Shown: positions 16,819 to 25,778 of the stretch, piece by piece
Position numbering within the stretch: position 1 is the stretch's first letter
How the letters are laid out: each line of letters starts with the position of its first letter
Assembly: GCF_003722335.1 (NCBI RefSeq)
Contig: NZ_CP026100.1
Location: forward strand, 4,686,001-4,750,000
DNA from: Caulobacter flavus
Lineage (GTDB): Bacteria > Pseudomonadota > Alphaproteobacteria > Caulobacterales > Caulobacteraceae
Length of the DNA: 64,000 bases
Direction: 5' to 3'
The notes under the pieces: model-generated
Database searches by the model: none
What the model was told of the DNA's origin: nothing
The model's input: the letters and a program-made list of their open reading frames with translations, nothing else
Program-made: the position numbers and the translations under genes

Positions 16819-17167
16819 GTGAAGTCCTCACTGGCGCCCGCCGATGGATGGAATGGCGGGTCCGGGCCGGCCGGGGGAGGCGCCGGCCCGGACCCGCCGG
16901 CCGGCCTCGTGGGGGGAACGAGGGATCAGCCTTCAGGCGCGGACATCGACAGAGGCGCCTGGCGGGCGGTTGGAGACGCCTGTCCGGTCGCGCCAAACCC
17001 TTGTGGCGCAACGCCTTTGCGCCCTCAATCCACCGAAAAACGCCGTCAAACCAAAAGACCGCCTGGGAAAGAAACGGAACATCCGCCAGCCTCTCCGGGC
17101 GGATGGACTCGACTCGCCGTCGATGATGTTCCATTTTTGTTCTCATCGTGAGATCGGGGAGGCCGGC
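16819..17167. promoter_or_regulatory. Divergent intergenic region between DUF736 copy 1 and a hypothetical gene
   Basis: This 349-bp region has no convincing gene. It must contain the starts of two divergent transcripts. The segment 17025-17075 is relatively A-rich. GGGGAGG just before ATG 17168 is a good ribosome-binding site. I see no clear operator or terminator. Confidence 0.4.
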
Positions 17168-17557
17168 ATGGCGGGCGACAGCGAGGTGGTGATCGACAGG
17201 GTCAGCTTCATGAGCCTGCATCATCATGACGGCCGGTTCGTGCGCGGGGCGGGGCTCTTCGCCTTCGCCCGCCGCGACCCCGACGGCGGACGCACGATCT
17301 TCTGCCTGGAGCTGGCCCAGGACATCAGCCGCGAGGCGGTCAGCGGCCACCGCGCCTGGAGCCATGCGCTGACGCGCGGCATGAACGAGGTGCTGGTTCA
17401 CCTCGCCGGCACGCAATCGGCGCCCGGCGAGATCCTCCCCGGCGCGCAGTTTCCGCCGCTTCGCTACGACCTCTACGACGATGTCCAGGTCGGGGACCGG
17501 GAGGGGGACCAGGACGAAGCCGGCGACGAGACCTTCGCCGCCGGCCAGGCCGAATGA
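17168..17557 (+). CDS. Hypothetical island protein, 129 aa
   Basis: ATG 17168 is preceded by GGGGAGG; longer frames lack such a site. The protein starts MAGDSEVVIDRVSF and contains 'GLFAFARRDPDGGRTIFCLELAQDI', then 'ILPGAQFPPLRYDLYDDVQVGD' and an acidic end. It has no signal peptide or membrane segment, and I do not recognise a named family. Proteins of this size often lie opposite ardC in such islands. It converges on the broken ardC gene with only four bases between the stops. Confidence 0.6.
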   Translation: MAGDSEVVIDRVSFMSLHHHDGRFVRGAGLFAFARRDPDGGRTIFCLELAQDISREAVSGHRAWSHALTRGMNEVLVHLAGTQSAPGEILPGAQFPPLRYDLYDDVQVGDREGDQDEAGDETFAAGQAE

Positions 17558-17561
17558 GGCC

Positions 17562-18487
17562 TCAGGTCTTGGGCTGAAGGTCGGTCAGATAGTCGACCGC
17601 CTTCTGGGCTTGGGCGGCGGCGGTGAAGATCGCCCGCTTGTCGCCTTGCAGCACGCTCAGCCAGCTGGCGAGATAGCTGGCGTGGTCTGGCCTTGGCGCA
17701 GGGTCACGCCCAGCTGCGCGCACAGGAACGCCGCGCCCAGCTCGGCCACCAGCTCCTCGCGCGCATAGCCCGCATCGCCCCACGCCTTACGGCCAAGGTC
17801 GCGGTCCAGCCGCGAGGGATGGCGGGTCCAATGGACGGTCTCGTGGCCTCGGGTGGCGTAGTAGTCATGAGCGCTGGCGAAGGCGGCAAACGCCGGAAGC
17901 CGAATGCGGTCCAGGGCGACATTGTAGGAAGCCTCGTCGCCGCCATGGATGACCACAGCGCCGGTGGCCTCCAGGAAGGCCTCGGCGCGGGCGATGCGCT
18001 CGCTCTCGGTCAGGATGGGGGCCTTGGCGGTGAAGCGTTCGGGCAGGCCGTCGATCTGCTCGATATTGAACACCGTGTAGGCCTTCAGGAAGGGGATCGA
18101 ACGCTCGACGTCCTGGCCGGCGTCGTCGGCCTCCTGTCGGGTGATGCGGTTGGCGTAGACGACCATGGTCCCCTTCTCGCCCTTGCGCACCGCCCCGCCC
18201 AGTTCGAGGGCCTGGCGGAAGGTCATCCAGATCGGCGCGCCATAGCCGCGTTCGGCGGCGGTGGCCCACAGCACCAGGGTGTTGACGCCGCTATAGGGCT
18301 CGAAGCTGTAGCGCAGGGGCCGGGAGACGGGTCCGGCGCAGTGGCCGGCGGCCCAGGGCTTGGTCCAGGGGGTCACGCCCTTGGCGAGGTCGGCGAGGAT
18401 CTGGTTGGTGATGGTCGAGTAGAGGTCTTGGCGGGCGCCGCCGTCTTGGCGAGCGACGGGGCGCGAGGTCTTTTGGGCGCGCGGCAT
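17562..18487 (-). pseudogene. ardC: ArdC-type antirestriction protein, frameshifted near its C-terminus
   Basis: The start ATG 18487 has AAGGAGG upstream. The N-terminal ssDNA-binding domain reads 'YSTITNQILADLAKGVTPWTKPW' (residues 23-45), and the zincin-like domain has 'GHETVHWT', i.e. HExxH. The frame stops early after 'AQLGVTLRQGQTT'. The missing C-terminal segment ('RPDHASYLASWLSVLQGDKR' through 'DYLTDLQPKT') continues in another frame to 17562. One base is therefore missing near 17690-17700. The mutation leaves the metalloprotease motif intact but removes about 45 conserved residues. ArdC protects incoming DNA from restriction. A sequencing error is the alternative to real decay. Confidence 0.85.
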
Positions 18488-18561
18488 GGCGGCCTCCTTG
18501 CGATGTCGGGGAAAGGGGGCTCCCCGCCGCGTGGCGGCGGGGAGGGTTTGGGGACGGCCGG

Positions 18562-18912
18562 TCAGGCCTCGTCGTCCGGCTCGGCCTGCGGGCGCTTGTC
18601 GGCGTCGCGCTTGACCGGGCGGGTCCAGACCAGATCGAAGCCGGTCTTCGCGGCGAAGAGCTTGGCGTTGATCGGACCGGGGAAGCTGGGGTCGTCCAGG
18701 CTGACCGACAGGAACTCCACGCCCTTGTCGGAGGTGTATCTCCACGCCGAGCCGATTTCGGCGCCCTCGGCGTAGAGGCGGTAGACGGGCTGGTCCTTGG
18801 CCGGATCGCCGTCGATGCTGCGGAATTCGACCTTGGGAACGTCGAGCTTCAGCGTCTTGATGCTGCCGGTGAAGCCGTCCTTGGAGGCACGGAAGGCGCC
18901 AATGCGGGCCAT
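18562..18912 (-). CDS. DUF736 family protein, copy 2
   Basis: This 116-aa protein begins 'MARIGAFRASKDGFTGSIKTLKLD', with 'EFLSVSLDDPSFPGPINAKLF' in the second half, typical DUF736. ATG 18912 is preferred; the upstream codons extend into GC-rich DNA without a ribosome-binding site. It lies 75 bp upstream of ardC on the same strand. A degenerate inverted copy of this gene and of the DUF736-ardC spacer lies at 19315-19617. The product is probably cytoplasmic with unknown role. Confidence 0.85.
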   Translation of the reverse strand: MARIGAFRASKDGFTGSIKTLKLDVPKVEFRSIDGDPAKDQPVYRLYAEGAEIGSAWRYTSDKGVEFLSVSLDDPSFPGPINAKLFAAKTGFDLVWTRPVKRDADKRPQAEPDDEA

Positions 18913-19314
18913 GGGAAGTTCCTTTCGCTCTTTCGGGCCGCGCTCATCGCGGCCTCGATGGCGCGCCAAAGACCGGGGTCGGGCGAAGGTCGGCAGGACG
19001 CCGCCGCCGCAGGCGGCGCGGACCCGGAGCAGAGCGGAGGACCGCCGGGGACGGGTTTGTTGCCTCGCGAGGAAGGCGCGCCCCGCGCGCCGGGGAAGAA
19101 ACCCGAAGCCAAGGTTGACGGCGTTCACCGCCTCGGTCCGGTTGCAGCCCAGGAGAGGCCTGCGCGGAGCGTGGTTTGAAGAGCGCCAGGAACGCCCTGG
19201 CCCGCAGGGGCGTCGTCCGTGCCGCCAGGGACGGCTTGCCGGCGGCGTCGAGCGCTGAACAAAACCCGCCCAAGGACGATCACCGCAGCATCGAGGCCGG
19301 TCTGGACGTAGCCA

Positions 19315-19531
19315 GCCCGTCTGCCGCCTCTACGCCGAGGGCGCCGGATCGGAGAAGCTTGGATATCGCTTCCGACACCGGCGTCGTGTTCCTATCGGTC
19401 AGCCTGGACGACCCGAGCTTTCCGGGGCCGATCAACGCCCAGTCCTCCGAGGCCAAGGCCGTCGTCTGGAGCCGCCGGTCAAACGCGATGGCGACACGCG
19501 TCCGCAAGCCGAGCCGGACGACGAGGCCTGA
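19315..19531 (+). pseudogene. Degenerate inverted copy of DUF736 copy 2
   Basis: On the + strand the sequence follows the - strand gene at 18562-18912 from 'CCGCCTCTACGCCGAGGGCG' to its stop TGA (19529-19531), with several short deletions and substitutions. A segment encoding 'VVFLSVSLDDPSFPGPINAQ' is nearly identical to the intact gene. No start codon or continuous frame remains. It is clearly non-functional and marks an inverted duplication. Confidence 0.85.
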
Positions 19532-19617
19532 CGGTCCGCTCGCCAGCCCTTCCGTCGCGATGCGGCGGGGAGCCCCCTTTCCCCGACATCGCAAGAAGGC
19601 CGCCATGCGGCGTGAAC
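19315..19617 (+). repeat. Inverted duplicate of the DUF736-spacer-ardC start (source about 18475-18800)
   Basis: After the DUF736 remnant, 'GCGGGGAGCCCCCTTTCCCC' and 'GACATCGCAAGAAGGCCGCC' repeat the spacer and ribosome-binding site of ardC, followed by an ATG (19604) and a few diverged ardC codons. The intact version has AAGGAGG where the copy has AAGAAGG. The duplicated block is about 300 bp and lies inverted 500-800 bp from its source. Confidence 0.85.
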
Positions 19618-19658
19618 AAGGGGCCGGGCGGCCCAAAGCCGCCCGGCTCCCCCCCGCC

Positions 19659-21808
19659 CTACTCGGCGGCCAGCAACCCAGCCTCGGGCGGCTCGGTCCC
19701 GGCCGGGGCCTGAACCTCCTCGTCCACGCCGTTGGTCGCTTCAGCCTGCGCCGGATCGCCGTCCGGATCGGGCGCCACGGTAAGCGACCGGGTCCGCAGC
19801 AAGGCCGGGAGCCAGCGGGCCTTGACCAGATCAGGCTCGGCCGCCGCGATCAGGTCGCCCTTCTTCAGGCCCGACAGGCGGCTGGCGGTGTCAGGCGAGA
19901 CGGCCTCGGCCAGCGCCGAGAGCACGTGGCCCTTGGTGACGCGGCCAAGGTAGCGATCCTGGGTCGGCGACCAGAACGCCGTCATGTCCAGGTCCGTGGC
20001 GGTGGCCAGAACCTCGGCATGGTCCAGGCGCGGACTGGAGCCGCTGAAGGCGCGCACCGCATCGACGCTGCGCGCGACGCAGTAGGCCAGGAGGCTGGCG
20101 CGGCTGTCGCCATCCAGGCCGACCACGAAGTCCCACATCGCTTCGGGCTCGGACGGCGCCTGCTTGGCCCATTGGTCATGCCGGGTTCGCAGGGCCTCGT
20201 AGGCCGGACTGGTCTTCACCCCCTCCCCGTGGTCGGGCAGGAAGGCCGACCCGGCCCGGATGTCCAGGCAGGTGGCGCGCCCGGCCCCATGGAAGGCGCA
20301 GAGCGCCAGGGCGTGGGTCAGGGCCACCAGGGCAAGGTCGGGATCGTTCGATAGGGCCAGCCGAAGCCCCGCCGTGCGATGGGCGGTGAGGTCGGCGACG
20401 AGCTTGGCCGACAACGGCGCCATGGCTCCCCTCCCGGTCTCTTCAACCTCCTCGACCTCGTCACCCTCCCCGCCGCTGTCGCCGTCGCCGTCTCCGGCGG
20501 CTTCCTCGTCGGGGCCGGTCTCGTCGGCCGGAGCCTGAAGCACGTCCTCGGGCGGACGAGGCCGCGTTCGACGCGCGGCTGGCCGTCATAGCCGAGCACG
20601 ATCCAAACCCCTGCGCGAGCCAGATCGTCGGGGTCGTAGGCCTCGACGACGTCCTGGGCCAGATCGGCCTCGATGGCGCTCAGCCGCGCCTCGACCTCGG
20701 CGGGCAGGTCCTCCACCGCGCCCCAGGTCTCGCCCAGCGCCTCATACTCCTGGGTCAAGGCTTCGCGCTCGGCGAGCCTGTCCTGGCCCAACACGACGGG
20801 CTTGGGCCAGACCCGCGCCAGACCATGGCCGTGCGGGTAGTCCAGATGGATTTGCGACCACTTCCAGCCCTCGGCCGCCTGGAAGCGTTCGACCATGGCC
20901 GTGAGCTTTTCGACCACCAGCCGATCGACCAGGGCCGGGTCGGAGAGGTAGCCGCCGTGGTCCTCGGTGAAGAGGTCCCGGATGACGTGGCCGCCCGCCG
21001 CGACATAGGCCTCGATGCCGACGAACATCACGCGGCGGTCGGTGGCCTGGACCGTCTTTTCGGTCATGGCCCGGCGGATGGTGGTGGGGTGGGGCTTGGC
21101 GTCAGCGAAGAGCTCCCAGACCTGGAGTTGACGCTCGCGATCCTCCGAGACCGCGAAGGCGGTCAGCTGATCCAGGGTCAGCGCGCCGTCCCGATAGCGC
21201 TGGATGAGATCGGGATGGACCGCGCCCAGCCGCAGGCGCTCGCGCACCACGGCCGGGGTGACCCCGAACCGGGCCGCGATGGTCTCCGCGCCCAGGCCCT
21301 CACCCTCAGCTAGGGTGCGGAAGGCTTCGAACTCGTCGGCCGGGTGGAGAGGTTCTCGGGCGTAGTTCTCCTCAAGGCTGACTTCGGTGGCGAGATTGCG
21401 CTCGTCCACGAGGCAGCGCACGGGCGCGGTCTTGGGGATCAACCTGCGCTTGGCCAAGAGCCGCAGGGCCAGACGCCGCCCCTCCCCGGCCGTGACCAGG
21501 GCGTAACCGGTCTCGGACCCGTCGGCCCGGCGCTCGGGCCGCACGACCGGCAACTGGATCAGGCCCTTGGCCAGGATCGAGGCGGCGCGGCGTTCGATCA
21601 CCGCCTCGCTGTGCCCGGCCTTGCGGACGTTGTCTGGGTCGCGCTTGAGCTTGTTGAGGGGGTAGACGCGCTCGGTCCCGGTGAAGACTTGGCCGGTCTC
21701 GGTGAGGATCGAGGGCTCGGTCCGAAGCGAGGCTTGGGCGATGACCGCCTTGGAAGCCGTCCCTTGCGCGGCGGCGGGGCCTTGGGTGGTGGAACTGGAC
21801 ACGGACAT
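19659..21808 (-). pseudogene. ParB/RepB/Spo0J-family protein, frameshifted
   Basis: ATG 21808 follows GGGAGA. The first frame carries the ParB nuclease-like domain ('PLNKLKRDPDNVRKAGHSEA', 'YALVTAGEGRRLALRLLA', 'EVSLEENYAREPLHPADEFE') and the HTH 'LGAETIAARFGVTPAVVRER'. At about 20544-20553 one G is missing, so the frame leaves the conserved path at 'LVRP'. The correct continuation 'EDVLQAPADETGPDEEAAG' and a 270-residue C-terminal region lie in another frame to 19659. The full protein would be about 716 aa. Such ParB-like proteins of islands probably act in maintenance or regulation. The DNA-binding part is still intact, so a truncated product could remain active. Confidence 0.85.
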
Positions 21809-22030
21809 AAGAGGTCTCCCGTTGAGGGTTGGGGTCAGGCGCGGGTTGCGCCTGACCCCTGCCCGTCGGCGAGACCGGGGGGTGCAAACGGAGCGTCGGT
21901 TCGCGGGGAACCGGCTGCAGGGCCTCGCTGCCCTGCGCGCGGTTCGATGAAGGTTCGGGCGAGCCCGAAGCTGGGCGGAACCGATGCGAAGTGCGCCGGG
22001 GGGCAGCGCCCCCAAGCCACGCGGCCGCGC
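21809..22030 (-). repeat. Conserved upstream block with three stem-loops, copy 1 (before parB)
   Basis: This block of about 220 bp is closely similar in order and sequence to 24598-24815. Three perfect inverted repeats are kept in both: TCAGGCGC/GCGCCTGA (5-base loop), CGGTTC/GAACCG (5-base loop) and GGGGGC/GCCCCC (3-base loop). It ends at the start codon of each downstream gene. It may be a 5' regulatory RNA, an operator array or a binding region for the island regulator. Confidence 0.75.
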
Positions 22031-22327
22031 CAGCGGACGCCGACAAGGGCGCCGCCAAGCGGCTGCGCCGGGCCCGCGCCGCGGGCCGGGCTCTGATCGC
22101 CGCCCGGACCCGCAGGCTCGCGCTCCGGCCTCGGCGACGGGTCGCCCGGCTCGGACCGGTCGTCGGCCGAGGCCGGCCGCTAAGGGTGGGTTCAGCTCGC
22201 TGGGGCGACGAGCCTTGTTGCGAGGGAAGCGCTGGGCTCGTGGCGACGCGATCGTCAGAGGTTCGACGCTTGCCTTATGGCGTCGCCTGGCCTTGATGGC
22301 GTCTCGTCCATGGAGTTTTGGTCTTCG

Positions 22328-22544
22328 ATGCCTGCCGACCCGCCTAGGCTAGACCGTTTCCACCGCTCGCCGACCAGTTGGCTGCTCTTCAGCCTGGCCA
22401 TCGGCGGCGCGACCGTGATCGTCAGCCGAACCCTGGACCGCGGTCTTCCCCGCGGCCGCCCTGGGCGCGGGCGCCGCGGTTTTATGGATTGTCTGCGTGT
22501 TGCTGGTCGCCGCCCGCGCCGCGCGTGCGTCAAGGCCCGATTAG
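22328..22544 (+). pseudogene. Small membrane protein gene, frameshifted
   Basis: From ATG 22328 the frame reads 'PPRLDRFHRSPTSWLLFSLA', a membrane segment, to 'SRTLD'. It then leaves into Arg/Gly-rich nonsense. Shifting one base near 22440 gives 'AVFPAAALGAGAAVLWIVCV' and a stop at 22542-22544, a second membrane segment and basic end. I infer a former two-helix inner-membrane protein of about 70 aa. The family is not recognised. The start choice rests on GGAG 14 bases upstream, which is weak. Confidence 0.45.
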
Positions 22545-22771
22545 TCTGGCGTAGACAATGGGGTGGCCGGCGCGCGGACCCCGGCCCGGACTAGCCGGTC
22601 GATCACAGCGTCATCCTTCCAGATCTCCACGCTCTGGGCGCTGGCGTGGTCGCGCAGCAGCTTCAAGGCGTGCTGGCGATAGACGGCCGGATCCAGAACC
22701 TAGATGTCGACGGCTGTGGCCACCTCGTTGCCGGCCAGGCAGACGAAGGTGAAGGTGTCGGACGCGCTCAT
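22541..22771 (-). pseudogene. Small conserved-looking gene with an in-frame amber stop
   Basis: ATG 22771 starts MSASDTFTFVCLAGNEVATAVDI, then TAG at 22702-22700. The frame continues openly with 'VLDPAVYRQHALKLLRDHAS' and 'VEIWKDDAVIDRLVRAG' to TAA 22543-22541. The continuation reads like a soluble 76-aa protein. CAG to TAG is the simplest explanation of the stop. No family is recognised. Its end overlaps the convergent membrane-protein remnant by 4 bp. Confidence 0.65.
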
Positions 22772-23298
22772 GGCCGAACGGTAGCAAGGCCATCAAGGCT
22801 TTTGCCACCTTTTCGCCGCAATCGATGCAAGTTCGCGGAGCGTCGGCTTTCGCGCGGCCTCATCCGCCCAGGAGAAGACGAAGCTGCCCGAAGGCTTGGC
22901 AGAATATCGCCAGGGCGGCGAAGGCCGTGCCCGCGTCGCTCCAGCGACCCCGCGCGGGCAAGGTTTGCTGAGGTCCCAGCCGGCCACGTCGGCCTAGAGG
23001 CGATGAAGCCGCAGCTTGGCCTTGCCCGCCGTGCGCCGATGCTTTCAAGCACCTGCGCGCGCGTCACCTTGACCATGGCCGCGCGTTCAGCGCTGAGGCC
23101 TGGCCCACTCCAGGCGCCCGCCATGTCATGGCGCAAGCCACAGCTCCACCGTGACCTGATAACGACGTAGCCGCCACCGTTCCTTGGCGCCCGGGGCGAG
23201 GCCCCATCATCATCGGTACAAGGCGTGGGCGTGTCGACCCTACAGACCGGCAGCGATGCAGCGCGGCAGCCGGACAAAGTCCCGCGTGAGGGACAGAC
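22772..23298. other. Region without a convincing intact gene
   Basis: This 527-bp stretch holds only short frames on the - strand. One begins 'MVKVTRAQVLESIGARR' at about 23078 and another ends 'KPTLRELASIAAKRWQKP' at 22793. They might be pieces of one decayed gene that needs several frame corrections, but no family is recognisable. No RNA gene or repeat was seen. Confidence 0.4.
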
Positions 23299-23538
23299 CT
23301 AGCCCGCCAGCCAGAGCAGCCTTGCGGCGAAGAGCCCGACCAGCGCCAGGCCGCACACCCCCGCCAGGCCGGCCGCCAGCAGCGCCAAGCGCTCCAGGCC
23401 ACGCCGGCCGACGGCGTCGCCATAGTTGGCGAAGACCTCCAGCCCAGCGCCGTTGCGGCGGTAAAACCGTCGGCGCCGAACCCAATGGGTTAGCGCCACG
23501 GCCAGAGCGAAAAGGATCGCACCCAAAGCGCCGTCCAT
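23299..23538 (-). CDS. Small membrane protein, 79 aa
   Basis: ATG 23538 is preceded directly by GGAGAGG. The product has a hydrophobic N-terminal segment ('ALGAILFALAVALTHWV'), a basic cytoplasmic stretch 'RRRRFYRRNGAG', and a second hydrophobic segment near the C-terminus. This suggests a two-pass inner-membrane protein. No family is recognised. The codon use is GC-rich as for neighbours. It stands alone on its strand, and the next gene upstream is more than 200 bp away. Confidence 0.65.
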   Translation of the reverse strand: MDGALGAILFALAVALTHWVRRRRFYRRNGAGLEVFANYGDAVGRRGLERLALLAAGLAGVCGLALVGLFAARLLWLAG

Positions 23539-23743
23539 CGTCCTCTCCAAAGGTTGGCCCGCCCAAGATTCTACGCCTTCCCCGCCCGACCGACCAGCGA
23601 CGCATCAGCCCGTCGGTCCTTCGAAGGCGGCCGATCCCCAAAGGATCGGCCGCCCGGCCAGCGCCCTTCGCGCGCTGGCGGCCCAGCCTTTTGTAAACAG
23701 CATTGCGGCAGGCGCTGCCGCCGCAGGCCGGACGCGCCGGGTC

Positions 23744-24208
23744 CTATCGGTCCCCGCCGCCGCCGTCGTCCAGGATCACCAGCGGCGGGACCATGAAGGC
23801 CGCGTCCGCGAAATATGCCTCGATCGCGGCCATGGACCCCAGCTCCCGCACGGTGAAGGCGTCGAGCAGAACCTCGTCGTCCTCGTCGGCGAGATAGCGG
23901 GCAGGCTCGCCCTCACCGCTGAAGACCACGCGCTCGGGCGACCAGGAGCCCGGATAGCCGCCGCACCAGCGCACGAACGGCAGGCCGTTGTCCTGGCACC
24001 ACGCCTCCAGCTCGTCGAAGGTCCCTCCCGCCACCTCGCGGGCCTTCAGCCGCAGGGGCTGGCCCACCACCGCGTCGGCGGGCGTGAACCAGGGACCGTC
24101 CCAGTCGGCCGACAGCCCCTCGTCGGCGATGGCCTGGGCCAGCGCCAGGAAGCTTTCGCGGGTCAGCCGCCCGCCGATGGTGATGGTGGCTGAAGATCGA
24201 TCGGACAT
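23744..24208 (-). CDS. Hypothetical island protein, 154 aa
   Basis: ATG 24208 has AAGGAGG seven bases upstream. The protein is acidic, begins MSDRSSATITIGGRLT, and contains 'DEGLSADWDGPWFTPADAVV' and 'LEAWCQDNGLPFVRWCGGYP', with a final 'PPLVILDDGGGGDR'. It has no signal peptide or membrane segment. I do not recognise a named domain. The gene is 56 bp downstream of the DUF3768 gene on the same strand, so the two are likely co-transcribed from the conserved upstream block at 24598-24815. Confidence 0.68.
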   Translation of the reverse strand: MSDRSSATITIGGRLTRESFLALAQAIADEGLSADWDGPWFTPADAVVGQPLRLKAREVAGGTFDELEAWCQDNGLPFVRWCGGYPGSWSPERVVFSGEGEPARYLADEDDEVLLDAFTVRELGSMAAIEAYFADAAFMVPPLVILDDGGGGDR

Positions 24209-24264
24209 CTTGGCCTCCTTGGCCAGGGCGCGGCGCCGCGCACGGGCGACGCCGCGCGGGTTGC

Positions 24265-24597
24265 TCAGTAGTCCTCGGCGAGGATCAGGGTCAGGACGCG
24301 CCGCGTCACGGCCGGGTTGGCCGGATCGGGCGAGCCGCCGCAAAGATCGAGGTCGTAATAGTCGATCTTCCACATCACCCGCTGGCCCTCCAGGTCGAAG
24401 GCCCCGAAGTCGCGCTCGCCATAGGGGTCGTCGCCCTCGGTGAAGGCGTCGAAGCCCACCACCGCCGCCACCGCCTTGGCCACGAAGGCCTCGCCCAGGT
24501 CGTAAAGGCGCCGCCCCAGGGTCCAGGCTGCGCCGGGGCTGGCGCGGTGACTGTCGTTAAGCGCCGCGATCGCGGCGGCGCGGGTCTCATCGGACAT
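24265..24597 (-). CDS. DUF3768 family protein
   Basis: This 110-aa protein has the family signature 'RVMWKIDYYDLDLCGGSPDP' followed by 'AVTRRVLTLILAEDY'. DUF3768 genes are common in alphaproteobacterial plasmids and islands; the function is unknown. The ATG at 24597 follows directly on a 220-bp block that is also found upstream of parB. The two genes therefore seem to share regulation. The gene is intact. Confidence 0.85.
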   Translation of the reverse strand: MSDETRAAAIAALNDSHRASPGAAWTLGRRLYDLGEAFVAKAVAAVVGFDAFTEGDDPYGERDFGAFDLEGQRVMWKIDYYDLDLCGGSPDPANPAVTRRVLTLILAEDY

Positions 24598-24815
24598 GTC
24601 GGGTCTCCCGTCGAGGGTTGGGGCAGGCGCGGATTGCGCCTGACCACTGCCCGTCGGCGAGACCGGGGGGTGTAAGCGGAAGGTCGGTTCGCGGGGAACC
24701 GGCTGCAGGGCCTCGCGGCGCGACGCGCGGGTCGATGAGGGATCGAGCGGCCCGAAGCTGGGCGGAACCGACTTGTAGCGCGCCCGGGGGCAGCGCCCCC
24801 AAGCCCGCGGCCGCG
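24598..24815 (-). repeat. Conserved upstream block with three stem-loops, copy 2 (before the DUF3768 gene)
   Basis: The block matches 21809-22030 base for base over most of its length, including CAGGCGC/GCGCCTG, CGGTTC/GAACCG and GGGGGC/GCCCCC. Sequence changes cluster between the hairpins, for example in the segment following 'GGGCCTCGC'. The element starts right at the start codon and ribosome-binding region. Confidence 0.75.
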
Positions 24816-24960
24816 GGAGCGGCCAGGAAAAGCGCCCCTTGAAAGTCTGCTCAGAGGCCCGTCGAACAGGTCGGGATCAATCGGCGCATCGTGGCGCAGC
24901 GCTTCAGCGACGCCCCTTTCAAGGCCCGTTGATCCGAAAGAGGTCAGAGCTTGGCATCGC

Positions 24961-25235
24961 CTAAGGACTGAGTTGTTGCTGGCGTTGGGCCAGTAGCTGG
25001 TCGCCCAAGCTTCGACCCAGGCCCGCAGAACGCGCTCGCGATCTTGCGGCTCGAAGCGGGCCGTGGCGCGTTCGGGCGTGCGCGAAAGGCGCACCAGGCT
25101 CTCCCTGAGCGCTTCCCAGGCTGCGATGGTCTCCTCGTCGGCACGCCCCCCCGCGCACGTCCTCGCCGATCGACCAGAGCCTGCGCGTGACCGGGCTTTG
25201 GACGTAGGCCAGAACTCTTCTTCAGTCAGCCTCAT
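24961..25235 (-). pseudogene. Small island gene with three frameshifts
   Basis: ATG 25235 overlaps the stop of the upstream HEPN-like gene (ATGA). The frame begins MRLTEEEFW, then needs one base to continue 'YVQSPVTRRLWSIGEDVRG'. It needs one base less in a run of seven C/G (25146-25152) to continue 'RADEETIAAWEALRESLVRL', and one base more to end 'GDQLLAQRQQQLSP' at 24961. The reconstructed protein is about 92 aa. It may have been the partner of the HEPN-like protein. Each shift lies in a G/C run, so real slippage mutations or sequencing errors are both possible. Confidence 0.65.
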
Positions 25236-25642
25236 GCCGCGCGCTCCGCCAAATAGTTCTGAGCAGCGAGGACCACACGCCGGGCGATGGTCACCAGGTC
25301 TTCGACGGGCGGCGGCTCCCAATCGAGCGCCTGCGGATAGCGGAAAGCCTGGGCGTGGTGGGCCATGGCGACCGCCTGGACACCCGCGGCTATGCTCGGC
25401 GCGGCCGCTGCGCCGAACCCGTGTCGGACGGCCCGCTGACGGCAGGCATCAAGCGAATGGCCAAAGGCCATGAGCGCCTCCACGTCATCCCCTTGGGACA
25501 GCAGCACGCTCTTGAGCGCGAGCTCGATCGCGTGCGCCGACAGCATGTAGAGCGGCGCTTCATGAGCTTGGCGAGCAAGCGCCAGCGCCTCGGCCGCCTC
25601 GCAGTAGGCCTGCGCCATCTGAAGATAATCTCCGGGCGCCAT
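25232..25642 (-). CDS. HEPN-like helical protein, 136 aa
   Basis: From ATG 25642 (MAPGDYLQMAQAYCEAAEAL) the protein is almost wholly helical. It contains 'MLSAHAIELALKSVLLSQGD' and 'AFGHSLDACRQRAVRHGF', the pattern of HEPN-fold proteins. Many HEPN proteins are RNases or toxin partners, but the canonical R-x4-6-H pair is not clear here, so catalysis cannot be assumed. Its stop overlaps the start of the broken gene at 25235, suggesting a former two-gene unit. An upstream-extended start is possible. Confidence 0.6.
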   Translation of the reverse strand: MAPGDYLQMAQAYCEAAEALALARQAHEAPLYMLSAHAIELALKSVLLSQGDDVEALMAFGHSLDACRQRAVRHGFGAAAAPSIAAGVQAVAMAHHAQAFRYPQALDWEPPPVEDLVTIARRVVLAAQNYLAERAA

Positions 25643-25778
25643 GCTCAGCCGCCTCCAGATCTGCGCCGGACAGGCTTGCCCGAACGCCTGGCAGGCTGCC
25701 CTGGCTTGCCCGGCCGGTCCAGAGGCCAAGTCCAAGGGTCTTTACCGCCGGCTCTCCATGGCGCATGTGCGATGCGCC

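Noticed and set aside
22793..22987. 64-codon - strand frame ending ELASIAAKRWQKP
   Set aside because: It may be the end of a decayed gene, but no start site, family or continuous upstream frame supports a functional CDS.
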